This document shows positions 52,376 to 62,171 of a stretch of 64,000 bases of DNA, one piece after another. Below the pieces are notes generated by a model. It had not been told where the DNA came from and did no database searches. It saw only the letters and a program-made list of their open reading frames with translations. The stretch covers positions 372,001-436,000 of the forward strand of contig CBDHFX010000002.1 of NCBI GenBank assembly GCA_965262845.1, written 5' to 3'. This DNA is from ECT2AJA-044 sp965262845 (GTDB taxonomy: Bacteria; Bacteroidota; Bacteroidia; Flavobacteriales; ECT2AJA-044). The position numbers and the translations under genes are program-made. The first letter of the stretch is position 1. Each line of letters opens with the position of its first letter.

Positions 52376-54847
52376 TTACTGAATGATCACCTTCTCCACT
52401 GCAGTTTTTTTGCCTGCCGTAACATACAGCATGTACACCCCGCTGCTAAGCTCCGGTAGGGTTAGGGTATAGTACCCCTCATTGGCATTGGAGCTTTGGC
52501 GGGTTTGCGACAGCACCTGGCGACCGGTTACATCGTGCAATGCAAAGGCGACCTCGGTGGTAGTCTGCGGGTCCTGATCCTGAACGGCGACATGGATGAG
52601 ATTGCTTGCGGGGTTGGGGTAAAGGAACAGTGGGAGGCTATGTGGCTCGTTATCATCCACCAATAGTACCTGTCTTTTTGAAGGGTCTTTCGAACTTTGG
52701 TATTCAGAACTATTGCACACGCTGTTGATGACTGATGCCGGTGCCAGATCAAAAGTCGGATCACAGTCAATCCCCGGTGTATAAATGGAAAGTTCGGAAT
52801 CAGGGTCTATATCTGAATCGGGAAGAACTTCAATACGTTGACCCGCAGTTACATGTGCGCCCTGAACGGTACTGTTTTTCATGGTAAGCCACTCCTGTAC
52901 GCGCACATTGTCATCAATAGCTTCATTTTGGAAATGCTCTGATGCCGGGACATGTAAAAACCCGGTATCCAATCCTGCAAACTCCGGTTGATCAAACCAG
53001 GAATACGTCTGACCTGTCCCTGTATAATCTATATCGTTAACCTGCATAGTCTGATCAAACTGATCCGATGGGCTCCCCCAAAACAACTCTACTTCATAAT
53101 CCGTTTCCCAGGTAGCCTTATGCAAAAACCGGTCTCCCTGGCTATTTTCCAAAACCAATACAGTGGACAGGTTAACATCTATATCGACTGGTAGTATATC
53201 AATACCTGGAATAGGAACAGAGGCAAGAAAAGGTTCCTTTGCTTTCTTTCGATAAACCTTATTCCAATATTCATCAAAGACAGCCATATGGTTATCTGCA
53301 CAGGAAATTGGAATGAGATCTGAAACCCAGGTGCTGTCATTAATAAGAGTACCACGACTGCCATTTGGAAAGCTCTTACCCCGTTTACTATCAATCACGA
53401 TCAATTGCACATAGGCCTCAACCAGATCCAGACCTGAGGCGGGGTTAACAGCTAAATGAATGGATTCCCTGTCAATTTTAAATGCTCTTCTGCCATGATA
53501 TCTTCTAAGAATATGGGGGCGTAAGGTGTAGAAGGGGGTGCCAATAAAAGGGGTTGTTTCGAACCCTTGGTAAAACGCAGCAGGACCATAGTAACACTTT
53601 ATCTCAGGCTTATCAAGCAAGGTATACACACCCAGAATTTCATTGTAAACAGGATAACTGATCTCTCTATCTACCGGTGGTTGTGGTAAGGTTAGTGCAA
53701 AATTTGAGCCCGGAGTATACCGATTGCGCATCATGTAATTATGCTCAGTCGTTAAGATACCCGAAAACTGTTGTTCCAATGGTAGGGCAAACGGAGGAAA
53801 AATAGCTTCCTGAGGATGAGGACCACTATTATCTTTTTTACCGCCACTGATCAAAAAATCGAATAGCCCAAGGGTCTTACTGGCAAAGGGTACGAACATT
53901 AATCCCACTTTAAAGACCTTGTGGAAATGGTCTATCCCATCCTTTATTTTTTGCTCATCCGGTTTTCCGTTAGCACTCGCCTTTGCATCTCGCCGAAAAG
54001 CAAAATAATTTCCGTACGCTTTAACGCCAGCTTTAATGGCATGGTTATTTGTCTTTTTGGTAGCCATATAATAGCCGCCTCTACCTAGGCCATCAGCAAC
54101 CGGTCGTCCCACAATTGTAACAGTACCAGTGCTCGTACCATTCAATTCGATCAGTGCCGTATACGTTGTCTGAGTCTGAAATTTAATGTGTATTTCACTA
54201 TTCCTGGACGGGTTGGCAGTTGATTTCTTACAAGTACAGGGATCGTAGTTTACAGGAAAGTCAGCATAATGCCAACGTCCCCCAATATTGTAAAATTCCT
54301 TCACACCTGAGGCTATTGTGCTGTTGTCAAAATACCGCAATGGCTTTTGCACCTTGTCCAAGGAGGAAAACAAGGCTGAGTAGTATCTCCCCGGCTCAAA
54401 ACTCAGCTCTATTTCAAGCATCTGGTGTGTACTAATCTGATTAGGAATAGCTACAAAAAAACGCATGAATGAGCGGTACCTGTTATACAAAACAAACCAT
54501 ATGTGGCCGGAACGTCCTGACAATGGGCTTCCATCCGAATCCACACCTAAATCCATATACACCAACTCCCAACCGTCTTCCGGTTTAAAATCATTATCGC
54601 CATTTAAATTAAAAACCCCTGCATGGTAGGCATGATATGGGTTTATTATGTCGTCATCTTGTCCGTTTATGTAAATATTATACCTATTCTCAGTCCAGTC
54701 AAAAAAGTTGGCATAGCCCGGATGCTGGGGGTTAACCGGACTGGCTGGATTGGTCAGCACTCCATTGGGCAGGCAAGGTGGCTGCTGTGCCTGCAGGAAA
54801 GTGCACGCACAGAAAAGGACTCCTGTTACTAAAAAATGTTTTTTCAT
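52376..54847 (-). CDS. Array copy 4: secreted protein with T9SS type A sorting domain, 823 aa
   Basis: The framework is identical to its siblings, with its own first patch (ENRYNIYINGQDDDIINPYH), a shorter second patch (FYNIGGRWHYADF) and a third patch GRPVADGLGRGGYYMATKKT. It carries the long middle block and the SSKDPSKRQVLLVDDNEP C-terminal variant. The signal peptide and type A sorting domain are intact. The same 43-base spacer flanks it on both sides. Confidence 0.85.
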   Translation of the reverse strand: MKKHFLVTGVLFCACTFLQAQQPPCLPNGVLTNPASPVNPQHPGYANFFDWTENRYNIYINGQDDDIINPYHAYHAGVFNLNGDNDFKPEDGWELVYMDLGVDSDGSPLSGRSGHIWFVLYNRYRSFMRFFVAIPNQISTHQMLEIELSFEPGRYYSALFSSLDKVQKPLRYFDNSTIASGVKEFYNIGGRWHYADFPVNYDPCTCKKSTANPSRNSEIHIKFQTQTTYTALIELNGTSTGTVTIVGRPVADGLGRGGYYMATKKTNNHAIKAGVKAYGNYFAFRRDAKASANGKPDEQKIKDGIDHFHKVFKVGLMFVPFASKTLGLFDFLISGGKKDNSGPHPQEAIFPPFALPLEQQFSGILTTEHNYMMRNRYTPGSNFALTLPQPPVDREISYPVYNEILGVYTLLDKPEIKCYYGPAAFYQGFETTPFIGTPFYTLRPHILRRYHGRRAFKIDRESIHLAVNPASGLDLVEAYVQLIVIDSKRGKSFPNGSRGTLINDSTWVSDLIPISCADNHMAVFDEYWNKVYRKKAKEPFLASVPIPGIDILPVDIDVNLSTVLVLENSQGDRFLHKATWETDYEVELFWGSPSDQFDQTMQVNDIDYTGTGQTYSWFDQPEFAGLDTGFLHVPASEHFQNEAIDDNVRVQEWLTMKNSTVQGAHVTAGQRIEVLPDSDIDPDSELSIYTPGIDCDPTFDLAPASVINSVCNSSEYQSSKDPSKRQVLLVDDNEPHSLPLFLYPNPASNLIHVAVQDQDPQTTTEVAFALHDVTGRQVLSQTRQSSNANEGYYTLTLPELSSGVYMLYVTAGKKTAVEKVIIQ

Positions 54848-54890
54848 GGTTTCATTCCTTCTCTGTTAAGCCCTTTTGATCCTTCCCCAC

Positions 54891-57359
54891 TTACTGAATG
54901 ATCACCTTCTCCACTGCAGTTTTTTTGCCTGCCGTAACATACAGCATGTACACCCCGCTGCTAAGCTCCGGTAGGGTTAGGGTATGATAGCCGCTCCGGT
55001 TGGCATTGGAGCTTTGCCGGGTTTGCGAGAGCACCTGGCGACCGGTTACATCAAGCAGTGCAAAGGCAACCTCGGTAGCCTGCGGGTCCTGATCCTGAAC
55101 GGCGACATGGATGAGATTGCTTGCGGGGTTGGGGTAAAGGAACAGTGGGAGGCTATGTGGCTCGTTATCATCCACCAATAGTACCTGTCTTTTTGAAGGG
55201 TCTTTCGAACTTTGGTATTCAGAACTATTGCACACGCTGTTGATGACTGATGCCGGTGCCAGATCAAAAGTCGGATCACAGTCAATCCCCGGTGTATAAA
55301 TGGAAAGTTCGGAATCAGGGTCTATATCCGAATCGGGAAGAACTTCAATATGTTGACCCGCAGTTACATGCGCGCCCTGAACGGTACTGTTTTTCATGGT
55401 AAGCCACTCCTGTACGCGCACATCATCATCAACCGTTTCATTTTGGAAATGCTCTGATGCCGGGGTATGTAAAAACCCGGTATCCAATCCTGCAAACTCC
55501 GGTTGATCAAACCAGGAATACGTCTGACCTGTCCCTGTATAATCTATATCGTTAACCTGCATAGTCTGATCAAACTGATCCGATGGGCTCCCCCAAAACA
55601 ACTCTATTTCATAATCCGTTTCCCAGGTAGCCTTATGCAAAAACCGGTCTCCCTGGCTATTTTCCAAAACCAATACAGTGGACAGGTTAACATCTATATC
55701 GACTGGTAGTATATCAATACCTGGAATAGGAACAGAGGCAAGAAAAGGTTCCTTTGCTTTCTTTCGATAAACCTTATTCCAATATTCATCAAAGACAGCC
55801 ATATGGTTATCTGCACAGGAAATTGGAATGATATCTGAAACCCAGGTGCTGTCATTAATGAGAGTACCACGACTGCCATTTGGAAAGCTCTTACCCCGTT
55901 TACTATCAATCACGATCAATTGCACATAGGCCTCAACCAGATCCAGACCTGAGGCGGGGTTAACAGCTAAATGAATGGATCCCTTGTCAATTTTAAATGC
56001 TTTTCTGCCATGATATCTTCTAAGAATATGGGGGCGTAAGGTGTAGAAGGGGGTGCCAATAAAAGGGGTTGTTTCGAACCCTTGGTAAAACGCAGCAGGA
56101 CCATAGTAACACTTTATCTTAGGCTTATCAAGCAAGGTATACGCACCCAGAATTTCATTGTAAACAGGATAACTGATCTCTCTATCTGCCGGTGGCTGTG
56201 GTAAGGTTAGTGTAAAATTTGAACCTGGAGTGTACCGATTGCGCATCATGTAATTATGCTCAGTCGTTAAGATACCCGAAAACTGTTGTTCCAATGGTAG
56301 GGCAAATGGAGGAAAAATAGTTTCCTGAGGACCACTATTATCTTTTTTACCGCCACTGATCAAAAAATCAAATAGCCCAAGGGTCTTACTGGCAAAGGGT
56401 ACGAACATCAATCCCACTTTAAAGACCTTGTGGAAATGGTCTATCCCATCCTTTATTTTCTGCTCATCCGGTTTTCCGTTAGCACTCGCCCATGCATCTC
56501 GCTGAAAAGCAGAATAACCCTTGTACGCTTTAATACCAGCCTTAATGGCATGGTTATTTGTCTTTTTGGTAGTTATACCATAACCTCCATCAAGGTCATA
56601 ATTAACCGGCCCCACAATTGTTACAGTACCAGTGCTCGTCCCGTTCAATCCGATCAGTGCCGTATACGTTGTCTGAGTCTTAAATTCAATGTGTATTTCA
56701 CTATTCCTGGATGGATTGGCAATTGATTTCTTACAAGTACAGGGATCATAGCTTACAGGAAAGTCAGCATAAAACCAACCCGACAGCCTTGATGAACCAT
56801 TGTAATATTCCTTCACACCTGAGGCTATTGTGCTGTTGTCAAAATATCGCAATGGCTTTTGCACCTTGTCCAAAGAGGAAAACAAGGCTGAGTAGTATCC
56901 TCCCGGCTCAAAACTCAGCTCTATTTCAAGCATTGAGTGTAGACTAATCGGATTAGCAATAGCTACAAAAAGACGCATGAATGAGCGGTACCTGTTATAC
57001 AAAACAAACCATATGTGGCCGGAACGTCCTGACAATGGGCTTCCATCCGAATCCACACCTAAATCCATATACACCAACTCCCAACCGTCTTCCGGTTTAA
57101 AATCATTATCGCCATATAAATCAATTACACCTGACACACCAGAATAATATGGGTTTACTTTCAAACCCCTATTCCCATTAAGGTAATAATCATACCAACC
57201 ATCAGTCCAGTCAAAAAAGTTGGCATAGCCCGGATGCTGGGGGTTAACCGGACTGGCCGGATTGGTCAGCACCCCATTGGGCAGGCAAGGTGGCTGCTGT
57301 GCCCGCAGGAAAGTGCACGCACAGAAAAGGACTCCTGTTACTAAAAAATGTTTTTTCAT
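54891..57359 (-). CDS. Array copy 5: secreted protein with T9SS type A sorting domain, 822 aa
   Basis: I start at ATG 57359 (MKKHFLVTG), eight codons inside the open frame, because GAAGGAATGAAACC lies directly before it as in every other copy. The first patch (DGWYDYYLNGNRGLKVNPYY) is close to copy 1, and the second (YYNGSSRLSGWFYADF) is unique. Long middle block; the C-terminal segment is close to copy 4 but with the NRSGYHTLTL ending of copies 2 and 3. It follows the coiled-coil protein gene by 69 bases and is the first of five consecutive copies. Confidence 0.85.
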   Translation of the reverse strand: MKKHFLVTGVLFCACTFLRAQQPPCLPNGVLTNPASPVNPQHPGYANFFDWTDGWYDYYLNGNRGLKVNPYYSGVSGVIDLYGDNDFKPEDGWELVYMDLGVDSDGSPLSGRSGHIWFVLYNRYRSFMRLFVAIANPISLHSMLEIELSFEPGGYYSALFSSLDKVQKPLRYFDNSTIASGVKEYYNGSSRLSGWFYADFPVSYDPCTCKKSIANPSRNSEIHIEFKTQTTYTALIGLNGTSTGTVTIVGPVNYDLDGGYGITTKKTNNHAIKAGIKAYKGYSAFQRDAWASANGKPDEQKIKDGIDHFHKVFKVGLMFVPFASKTLGLFDFLISGGKKDNSGPQETIFPPFALPLEQQFSGILTTEHNYMMRNRYTPGSNFTLTLPQPPADREISYPVYNEILGAYTLLDKPKIKCYYGPAAFYQGFETTPFIGTPFYTLRPHILRRYHGRKAFKIDKGSIHLAVNPASGLDLVEAYVQLIVIDSKRGKSFPNGSRGTLINDSTWVSDIIPISCADNHMAVFDEYWNKVYRKKAKEPFLASVPIPGIDILPVDIDVNLSTVLVLENSQGDRFLHKATWETDYEIELFWGSPSDQFDQTMQVNDIDYTGTGQTYSWFDQPEFAGLDTGFLHTPASEHFQNETVDDDVRVQEWLTMKNSTVQGAHVTAGQHIEVLPDSDIDPDSELSIYTPGIDCDPTFDLAPASVINSVCNSSEYQSSKDPSKRQVLLVDDNEPHSLPLFLYPNPASNLIHVAVQDQDPQATEVAFALLDVTGRQVLSQTRQSSNANRSGYHTLTLPELSSGVYMLYVTAGKKTAVEKVIIQ

Positions 57360-57428
57360 GGTTTCATTCCTTCCTGCTACCAAAAAGCATAGCGATCAAA
57401 TGAAGGATATCATTCAAATGGTATGCCC

Positions 57429-58478
57429 TTATTGCTGTGCAGACTTTAGTTCATCCACTTGCTTTTGCAGTTCTATTATACGCAGGGTCAATTCCTCAAT
57501 CTGCCTCAACAACACAGCATCCATTTCGGCCAGGTCAATACCTTCCTCTTTCACCTGGGCTTCGCCCGGTACGTGAGGCAAATGTCTGTGCTTTTTGATG
57601 TATTTGGCCAGCTCGCTTGTGCTCATTAACTCATAATCATCGTCAAAAACAAAGTCGGCCCAGCCATTGGCAGCCGCTATATCAACACGCACTTTTTCTG
57701 CTCGAATACCCTTTTCCACGTATAGGCGATAGTCAGAAAAATAAGCACCATTTAGGTTTTCACCTATGTAAACAGACCCTCCATTGAAAATGCGAAACAC
57801 ATCGCCTACGCCAGTCTTTACATTAAATGCCAGATCAGCATTACCAGTGCTGCTACTGAGAACTTCTGCACGCCCTTCCGGGTAAAGTTCAAATATAGGG
57901 GTGCCATCATAGGCAAATTTGAAATTACGATCTGATCCGGCCAGACCAGGGCTGGCCCAGTTTAATGCTGCAAATGACTCGTAGTGCAAGGTTATGGCAT
58001 TGTCCTGGCTATGGTACACTCCTATCCCAAGTCCGGGAAGGTTCAGCATACGATCGGCGTTCATATTTCCTCCGGCAATGCTGCTTCCCAAATCCACACG
58101 ACCTAAACGGGAGATCTTTACTGTAGCGACCGGATCCGACTGCGGGAAGCTACCAGGGAGGCCGGTATTATTGTAGGTATGCATTACCTGCAAAGCGTAG
58201 GGGGTTCCTGGGATGGCTTGGCCTGTTATACCTCCCAAATCCCCTCTTGTCTGTATTTGCACTCCACCTGTGTTCATGCCGGTTTTCACATCCAAACGGG
58301 CTGCCGGATCGTTAACGCCAATACCAACATTATTGCTGTTTCCGGTGAGGTTACCAATACCCGCCGTGCCTCCCGACACCCATAAAGATGGGGGGGTGAT
58401 CTGGGCATTTAAGCTAGCGGTGCTCCCCATTAGCAGCAGGGAGAACATCAATGGATAAAAGTGAGATCTTGTTTTCAT
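57429..58478 (-). CDS. Surface protein with tail-fibre-like C-terminus and coiled coil, copy 1, 349 aa
   Basis: I start at ATG 58478, which yields the signal peptide MKTRSHFYPLMFSLLLMGS with cleavage near LNAQ. The body has NNVGIGVNDPAARLDVKTG, typical of tail-fibre-like and S74-adjacent proteins of Bacteroidota. It ends with DDYELMSTSELAKYIKKHRH, LPHVPGEAQV and a terminal coiled coil (LLRQIEELTLRIIELQKQVD). No sorting domain is visible. The product is identical to that of the copy at 61028-62077. Its position directly ahead of the T9SS array suggests joint expression, perhaps as a scaffold or partner. That role is inference. Confidence 0.8.
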   Translation of the reverse strand: MKTRSHFYPLMFSLLLMGSTASLNAQITPPSLWVSGGTAGIGNLTGNSNNVGIGVNDPAARLDVKTGMNTGGVQIQTRGDLGGITGQAIPGTPYALQVMHTYNNTGLPGSFPQSDPVATVKISRLGRVDLGSSIAGGNMNADRMLNLPGLGIGVYHSQDNAITLHYESFAALNWASPGLAGSDRNFKFAYDGTPIFELYPEGRAEVLSSSTGNADLAFNVKTGVGDVFRIFNGGSVYIGENLNGAYFSDYRLYVEKGIRAEKVRVDIAAANGWADFVFDDDYELMSTSELAKYIKKHRHLPHVPGEAQVKEEGIDLAEMDAVLLRQIEELTLRIIELQKQVDELKSAQQ

Positions 58479-58509
58479 AATTTGAAATGGTTTTATTGTT
58501 GTTTGTTTT

Positions 58510-58539
58510 GCAAGGTAAAAAAGTTTCGCAAAAACCAAA
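58510..58539 (-). promoter_or_regulatory. Probable promoter of coiled-coil gene copy 1
   Basis: On the minus strand TTTG (58539-58536) and TACCTTGC (58517-58510) are separated by 18 bases, one mismatch from the TAnnTTTG consensus. The same sequence precedes the second copy at 62109-62138. It would drive the coiled-coil gene and the five T9SS copies behind it. Confidence 0.5.
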
Positions 58540-58572
58540 TACAGGCAGACCTGAGGTTTTTGCATTAGGTCA

Positions 58573-58621
58573 TTAATTTTCCTTTTCGCTCCTGGCAGGA
58601 TCTTCTTTTTTCTCCCCGGAA
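58573..58621 (-). pseudogene. Scar of the clpC 3' end (49 bp) left by tandem duplication
   Basis: The 49 bases equal the last 15 codons and stop of clpC at 62172-62220. The upstream region of the coiled-coil gene (58479-58572) also equals 62078-62171. The scar ends at 58621, where the spacer GTTAAGCCCTTTTGATC of the T9SS array begins. It is the exact junction of a 3599-bp tandem duplication. Confidence 0.9.
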
Positions 58622-58647
58622 GTTAAGCCCTTTTGATCTTTCCTCAC

Positions 58648-60954
58648 TTACTGAATGATCACCTTCTCCACTGCAGCTTTTTTGCCTGTCGTAACATACA
58701 GCATGTATACCCCGCTGCTAAGCTCCGGTAGGGTTAGGGTATAGTACCCCTCATTGGCATTGGAGCTTTGGCGGGTTTGCGACAGCACCTGGCGACCGGT
58801 TACATCGTGCAATGCAAAGGCAACCTCGGTAGCCTGCGGGTCCTGATCCTGAACGGCGACATGGATGAAATTGCTTGCGGGGTTGGGGTAAAGGAGCAGC
58901 GGGAGGCTATGTGGCTCGTTATCATGCTCCGGCAGCACCCACCTTTTTAGGCTATCCCCCTTGGCCAGCTGATGCCCTCCTGCTTTTAGGAAATTCTTTG
59001 AATTTTGGTATTCGGAACTATTGCACACGCTGTTGATGACTGATGCCAGTGCCAGATCAAAAGTCGGATCACAGTCAATCCCCGGTGTATAAATGAAAAG
59101 TTCGGAATCAGGGTCTATATCTGAATCGGGAAGAACTTCAATACGTTGACCCGCAGTTACATGTGCGCCCTGAACGGTACTGTTTTTCATGGTAAGCCAC
59201 TCCTGTACGCGCACATTGTCATCAATAGCTTCATTTTGGAAATGCTCTGATGCCGGGACATGTAAAAACCCGGTATCCAATCCTGCAAACTCCGGTTCAT
59301 CAAACCAGGAGGAGGAATACGCAAAATACTGTAATTCATAATCCGTTTCCCAGGTAGCCTTATGCAAAAACCGATCCCCCTGACTATTTTCCAAAACCAA
59401 TACAGTGGAAAGGTTAACATCTCTTATAAGTGGTGAAAGAAGTGGAAAATCACTTATAGTCCAGTTATCAAAGACAAATAGATGGTCATCTGCACAGGAA
59501 ATTGGAATGAGATCTGAAACCCAGGTGCTGTCATTAATAACAGAACCACTGCTATTTGGAAAAGTATTACCCTGCGCAGTATTAATTACCACCAATTGCA
59601 CATAAGCCTCAACCAGATCCAGACCTGAGGCAGGGTTAACAGCTAAATGGATGGATTCCTTATCGATTTTAAATGCTCTTCTACTACGGATCGCTCCTGC
59701 AGGACCATAGTAACACCTTATCTCAGGCTTATCAAGCAAGGTATACACGCCCAGAATTTCATTGTAAACAGGATAACTGATCTCTCTATCTGCCGGTGGT
59801 TGTGGTAAGGTTAGTGCAAAATTTGAACCCGGAGTATACCGATTGCGCATCATGTAATTATGCTCAGTCGTTAAGATACCCGAAAACTGTTGTTCCAATG
59901 GTAGGGCTAACGGAGGGAAAATAGTTTCCTGAGGACCACTATTATCTTTTTTACCGCCACTGATCAAAAAATCGAATAGCCCAAGAGTCTTACTGGCAAA
60001 GGGTACGAACATCAATCCCACTTTAAAGACCTTGTGGAAATGGTCTATCCCATCTTTTATTTTCTGCTCATCCGGTTTTCCGTTAGCACTCGCCTTTGCA
60101 TCTTGACGAAAAAAAGAATAATCGTAGTATCTTTTAATACCAGCCTTAATGGCATGGTTATTTGTCTTTTTAGTTATACCATAAACGTTATCCGGATTAG
60201 TAACCTGGTCGACAATTGTTACAGTACCAGTGCTCGTCCCGTTCAATTCAATCAATGCCGTACGCACTGTCTGGAATTCAATGTGTATTTCACTATTCCC
60301 GGACGGGTTGGCAGTTGATTTCTTACAAGTACAGGGATCATAGCTTACAGGAAAGTCAGCATAATTCCAATGCGACGACAGACCTTGTACTGTCGCATTG
60401 ATAAATGTCTGCACACCTGAGACTATTACGCCGCTGTCAAAATACCGCAATGGCATTTGTACCTTGTCCAAAGAGGAAAACAAGGCTGAGTAGTACCCCC
60501 CCGGCTCAAAACTCAGCTCTATTTCAAGCATCCGGTGTGAACCAATCGGATTGGCAATAGCTACAAAAAGACGCATGAATGAGCGGTACCTGTTATACAA
60601 AACAAACCATATGTGGCCGGAACGTCCTGACAATGGACTTCCATCCGAATCCACACCTAAATCCATATACACCAATTCCCAACCGTCTTCCGGTTTAAAA
60701 TCATTACCATGACGTAAATGAGCTGCTGCACCAAGGATGGTATAATATGGGTTTATTTTTAACCCCGTATTCCCATTAAGGTAATAATCGTACTGACGCG
60801 TAGTCCAGTCAAAAAAGTTGGCATAGCCCGGATGCTGGGGGTTAACCGGGCTGGCCGGATTGGTCAGCACTCCATTCGGCAGGCAAGGTGGCTGTGCCCA
60901 CAGGAAAATGCACGCACAGAAAAGGACTCCTGTTACTAAAAAATGTTTTTTCAT
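58648..60954 (-). CDS. Array copy 6: secreted protein with T9SS type A sorting domain, 768 aa
   Basis: I start at ATG 60954, behind the usual GAAGGAATGAAACC. The signal peptide (MKKHFLVTGVLFCACIFLWA) and sorting domain are intact. The first patch reads TRQYDYYLNGNTGLKINPYY then TILGAAAHLRHGN, and the second YFDSGVIVSGVQTFINATVQ. It carries both short blocks (YYGPAGAIRSRRAF and ELQYFAYSSSWFDEPEF), which makes it the shortest member. It pairs with coiled-coil copy 2 in a duplicated coil-plus-T9SS unit next to clpC. Confidence 0.85.
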   Translation of the reverse strand: MKKHFLVTGVLFCACIFLWAQPPCLPNGVLTNPASPVNPQHPGYANFFDWTTRQYDYYLNGNTGLKINPYYTILGAAAHLRHGNDFKPEDGWELVYMDLGVDSDGSPLSGRSGHIWFVLYNRYRSFMRLFVAIANPIGSHRMLEIELSFEPGGYYSALFSSLDKVQMPLRYFDSGVIVSGVQTFINATVQGLSSHWNYADFPVSYDPCTCKKSTANPSGNSEIHIEFQTVRTALIELNGTSTGTVTIVDQVTNPDNVYGITKKTNNHAIKAGIKRYYDYSFFRQDAKASANGKPDEQKIKDGIDHFHKVFKVGLMFVPFASKTLGLFDFLISGGKKDNSGPQETIFPPLALPLEQQFSGILTTEHNYMMRNRYTPGSNFALTLPQPPADREISYPVYNEILGVYTLLDKPEIRCYYGPAGAIRSRRAFKIDKESIHLAVNPASGLDLVEAYVQLVVINTAQGNTFPNSSGSVINDSTWVSDLIPISCADDHLFVFDNWTISDFPLLSPLIRDVNLSTVLVLENSQGDRFLHKATWETDYELQYFAYSSSWFDEPEFAGLDTGFLHVPASEHFQNEAIDDNVRVQEWLTMKNSTVQGAHVTAGQRIEVLPDSDIDPDSELFIYTPGIDCDPTFDLALASVINSVCNSSEYQNSKNFLKAGGHQLAKGDSLKRWVLPEHDNEPHSLPLLLYPNPASNFIHVAVQDQDPQATEVAFALHDVTGRQVLSQTRQSSNANEGYYTLTLPELSSGVYMLYVTTGKKAAVEKVIIQ

Positions 60955-61027
60955 GGTTTCATTCCTTCCTGCTACCAAAAAGTACAGCGATCAAATGAAG
61001 GATCATTTAATTATGGTGTGTCCTTAA

Positions 61028-62077
61028 TTATTGCTGTGCAGACTTTAGTTCATCCACTTGCTTTTGTAGTTCTATTATACGCAGGGTCAATTCCTCAATC
61101 TGCCTCAACAACACAGCATCCATTTCGGCCAGGTCAATACCTTCCTCTTTCACCTGGGCTTCGCCCGGTACGTGAGGCAAATGTCTGTGCTTTTTGATGT
61201 ATTTGGCCAGCTCGCTTGTGCTCATTAACTCATAATCATCGTCAAAAACAAAGTCGGCCCAGCCATTGGCAGCCGCTATATCAACACGCACTTTTTCTGC
61301 TCGAATACCCTTTTCCACGTATAGGCGATAGTCAGAAAAATAAGCACCATTTAGGTTTTCACCTATGTAAACAGACCCTCCATTGAAAATGCGAAACACA
61401 TCGCCTACGCCAGTCTTTACATTAAATGCCAGATCAGCATTACCAGTGCTGCTACTGAGAACTTCTGCACGCCCTTCCGGGTAAAGTTCAAATATAGGGG
61501 TGCCATCATAGGCAAATTTGAAATTACGATCTGATCCGGCCAGACCAGGGCTGGCCCAGTTTAATGCTGCAAATGACTCGTAGTGCAAGGTTATGGCATT
61601 GTCCTGGCTATGGTACACTCCTATCCCAAGTCCGGGAAGGTTCAGCATACGATCGGCGTTCATATTTCCTCCGGCAATGCTGCTTCCCAAATCCACACGA
61701 CCTAAACGGGAGATCTTTACTGTAGCGACCGGATCCGACTGCGGGAAGCTACCAGGGAGGCCGGTATTATTGTAGGTATGCATTACCTGCAAAGCGTAGG
61801 GGGTTCCTGGGATGGCTTGGCCTGTTATACCTCCCAAATCCCCTCTTGTCTGTATTTGCACTCCACCTGTGTTCATGCCGGTTTTCACATCCAAACGGGC
61901 TGCCGGATCGTTAACGCCAATACCAACATTATTGCTGTTTCCGGTGAGGTTACCAATACCCGCCGTGCCTCCCGACACCCATAAAGATGGGGGGGTGATC
62001 TGGGCATTTAAGCTAGCGGTGCTCCCCATTAGCAGCAGGGAGAACATCAATGGATAAAAGTGAGATCTTGTTTTCAT
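61028..62077 (-). CDS. Surface protein with tail-fibre-like C-terminus and coiled coil, copy 2, 349 aa
   Basis: The protein is identical to the copy at 57429-58478, and the DNA differs by only a few bases over more than 1 kb, so duplication or gene conversion was recent. The start is ATG 62077, with the signal peptide ending LNAQ. A TACCTTGC -7 box at 62109-62116 with TTTG 18 bases upstream gives it its own promoter, 94 bases downstream of the clpC stop. Confidence 0.8.
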   Translation of the reverse strand: MKTRSHFYPLMFSLLLMGSTASLNAQITPPSLWVSGGTAGIGNLTGNSNNVGIGVNDPAARLDVKTGMNTGGVQIQTRGDLGGITGQAIPGTPYALQVMHTYNNTGLPGSFPQSDPVATVKISRLGRVDLGSSIAGGNMNADRMLNLPGLGIGVYHSQDNAITLHYESFAALNWASPGLAGSDRNFKFAYDGTPIFELYPEGRAEVLSSSTGNADLAFNVKTGVGDVFRIFNGGSVYIGENLNGAYFSDYRLYVEKGIRAEKVRVDIAAANGWADFVFDDDYELMSTSELAKYIKKHRHLPHVPGEAQVKEEGIDLAEMDAVLLRQIEELTLRIIELQKQVDELKSAQQ

Positions 62078-62171
62078 GATTTGAAATGGTTTTATTGTTG
62101 TTTGTTTTGCAAGGTAAAAAAGTTTCGCAAAAACCAAATACAGGCAGACCTGAGGTTTTTGCATTAGGTCA

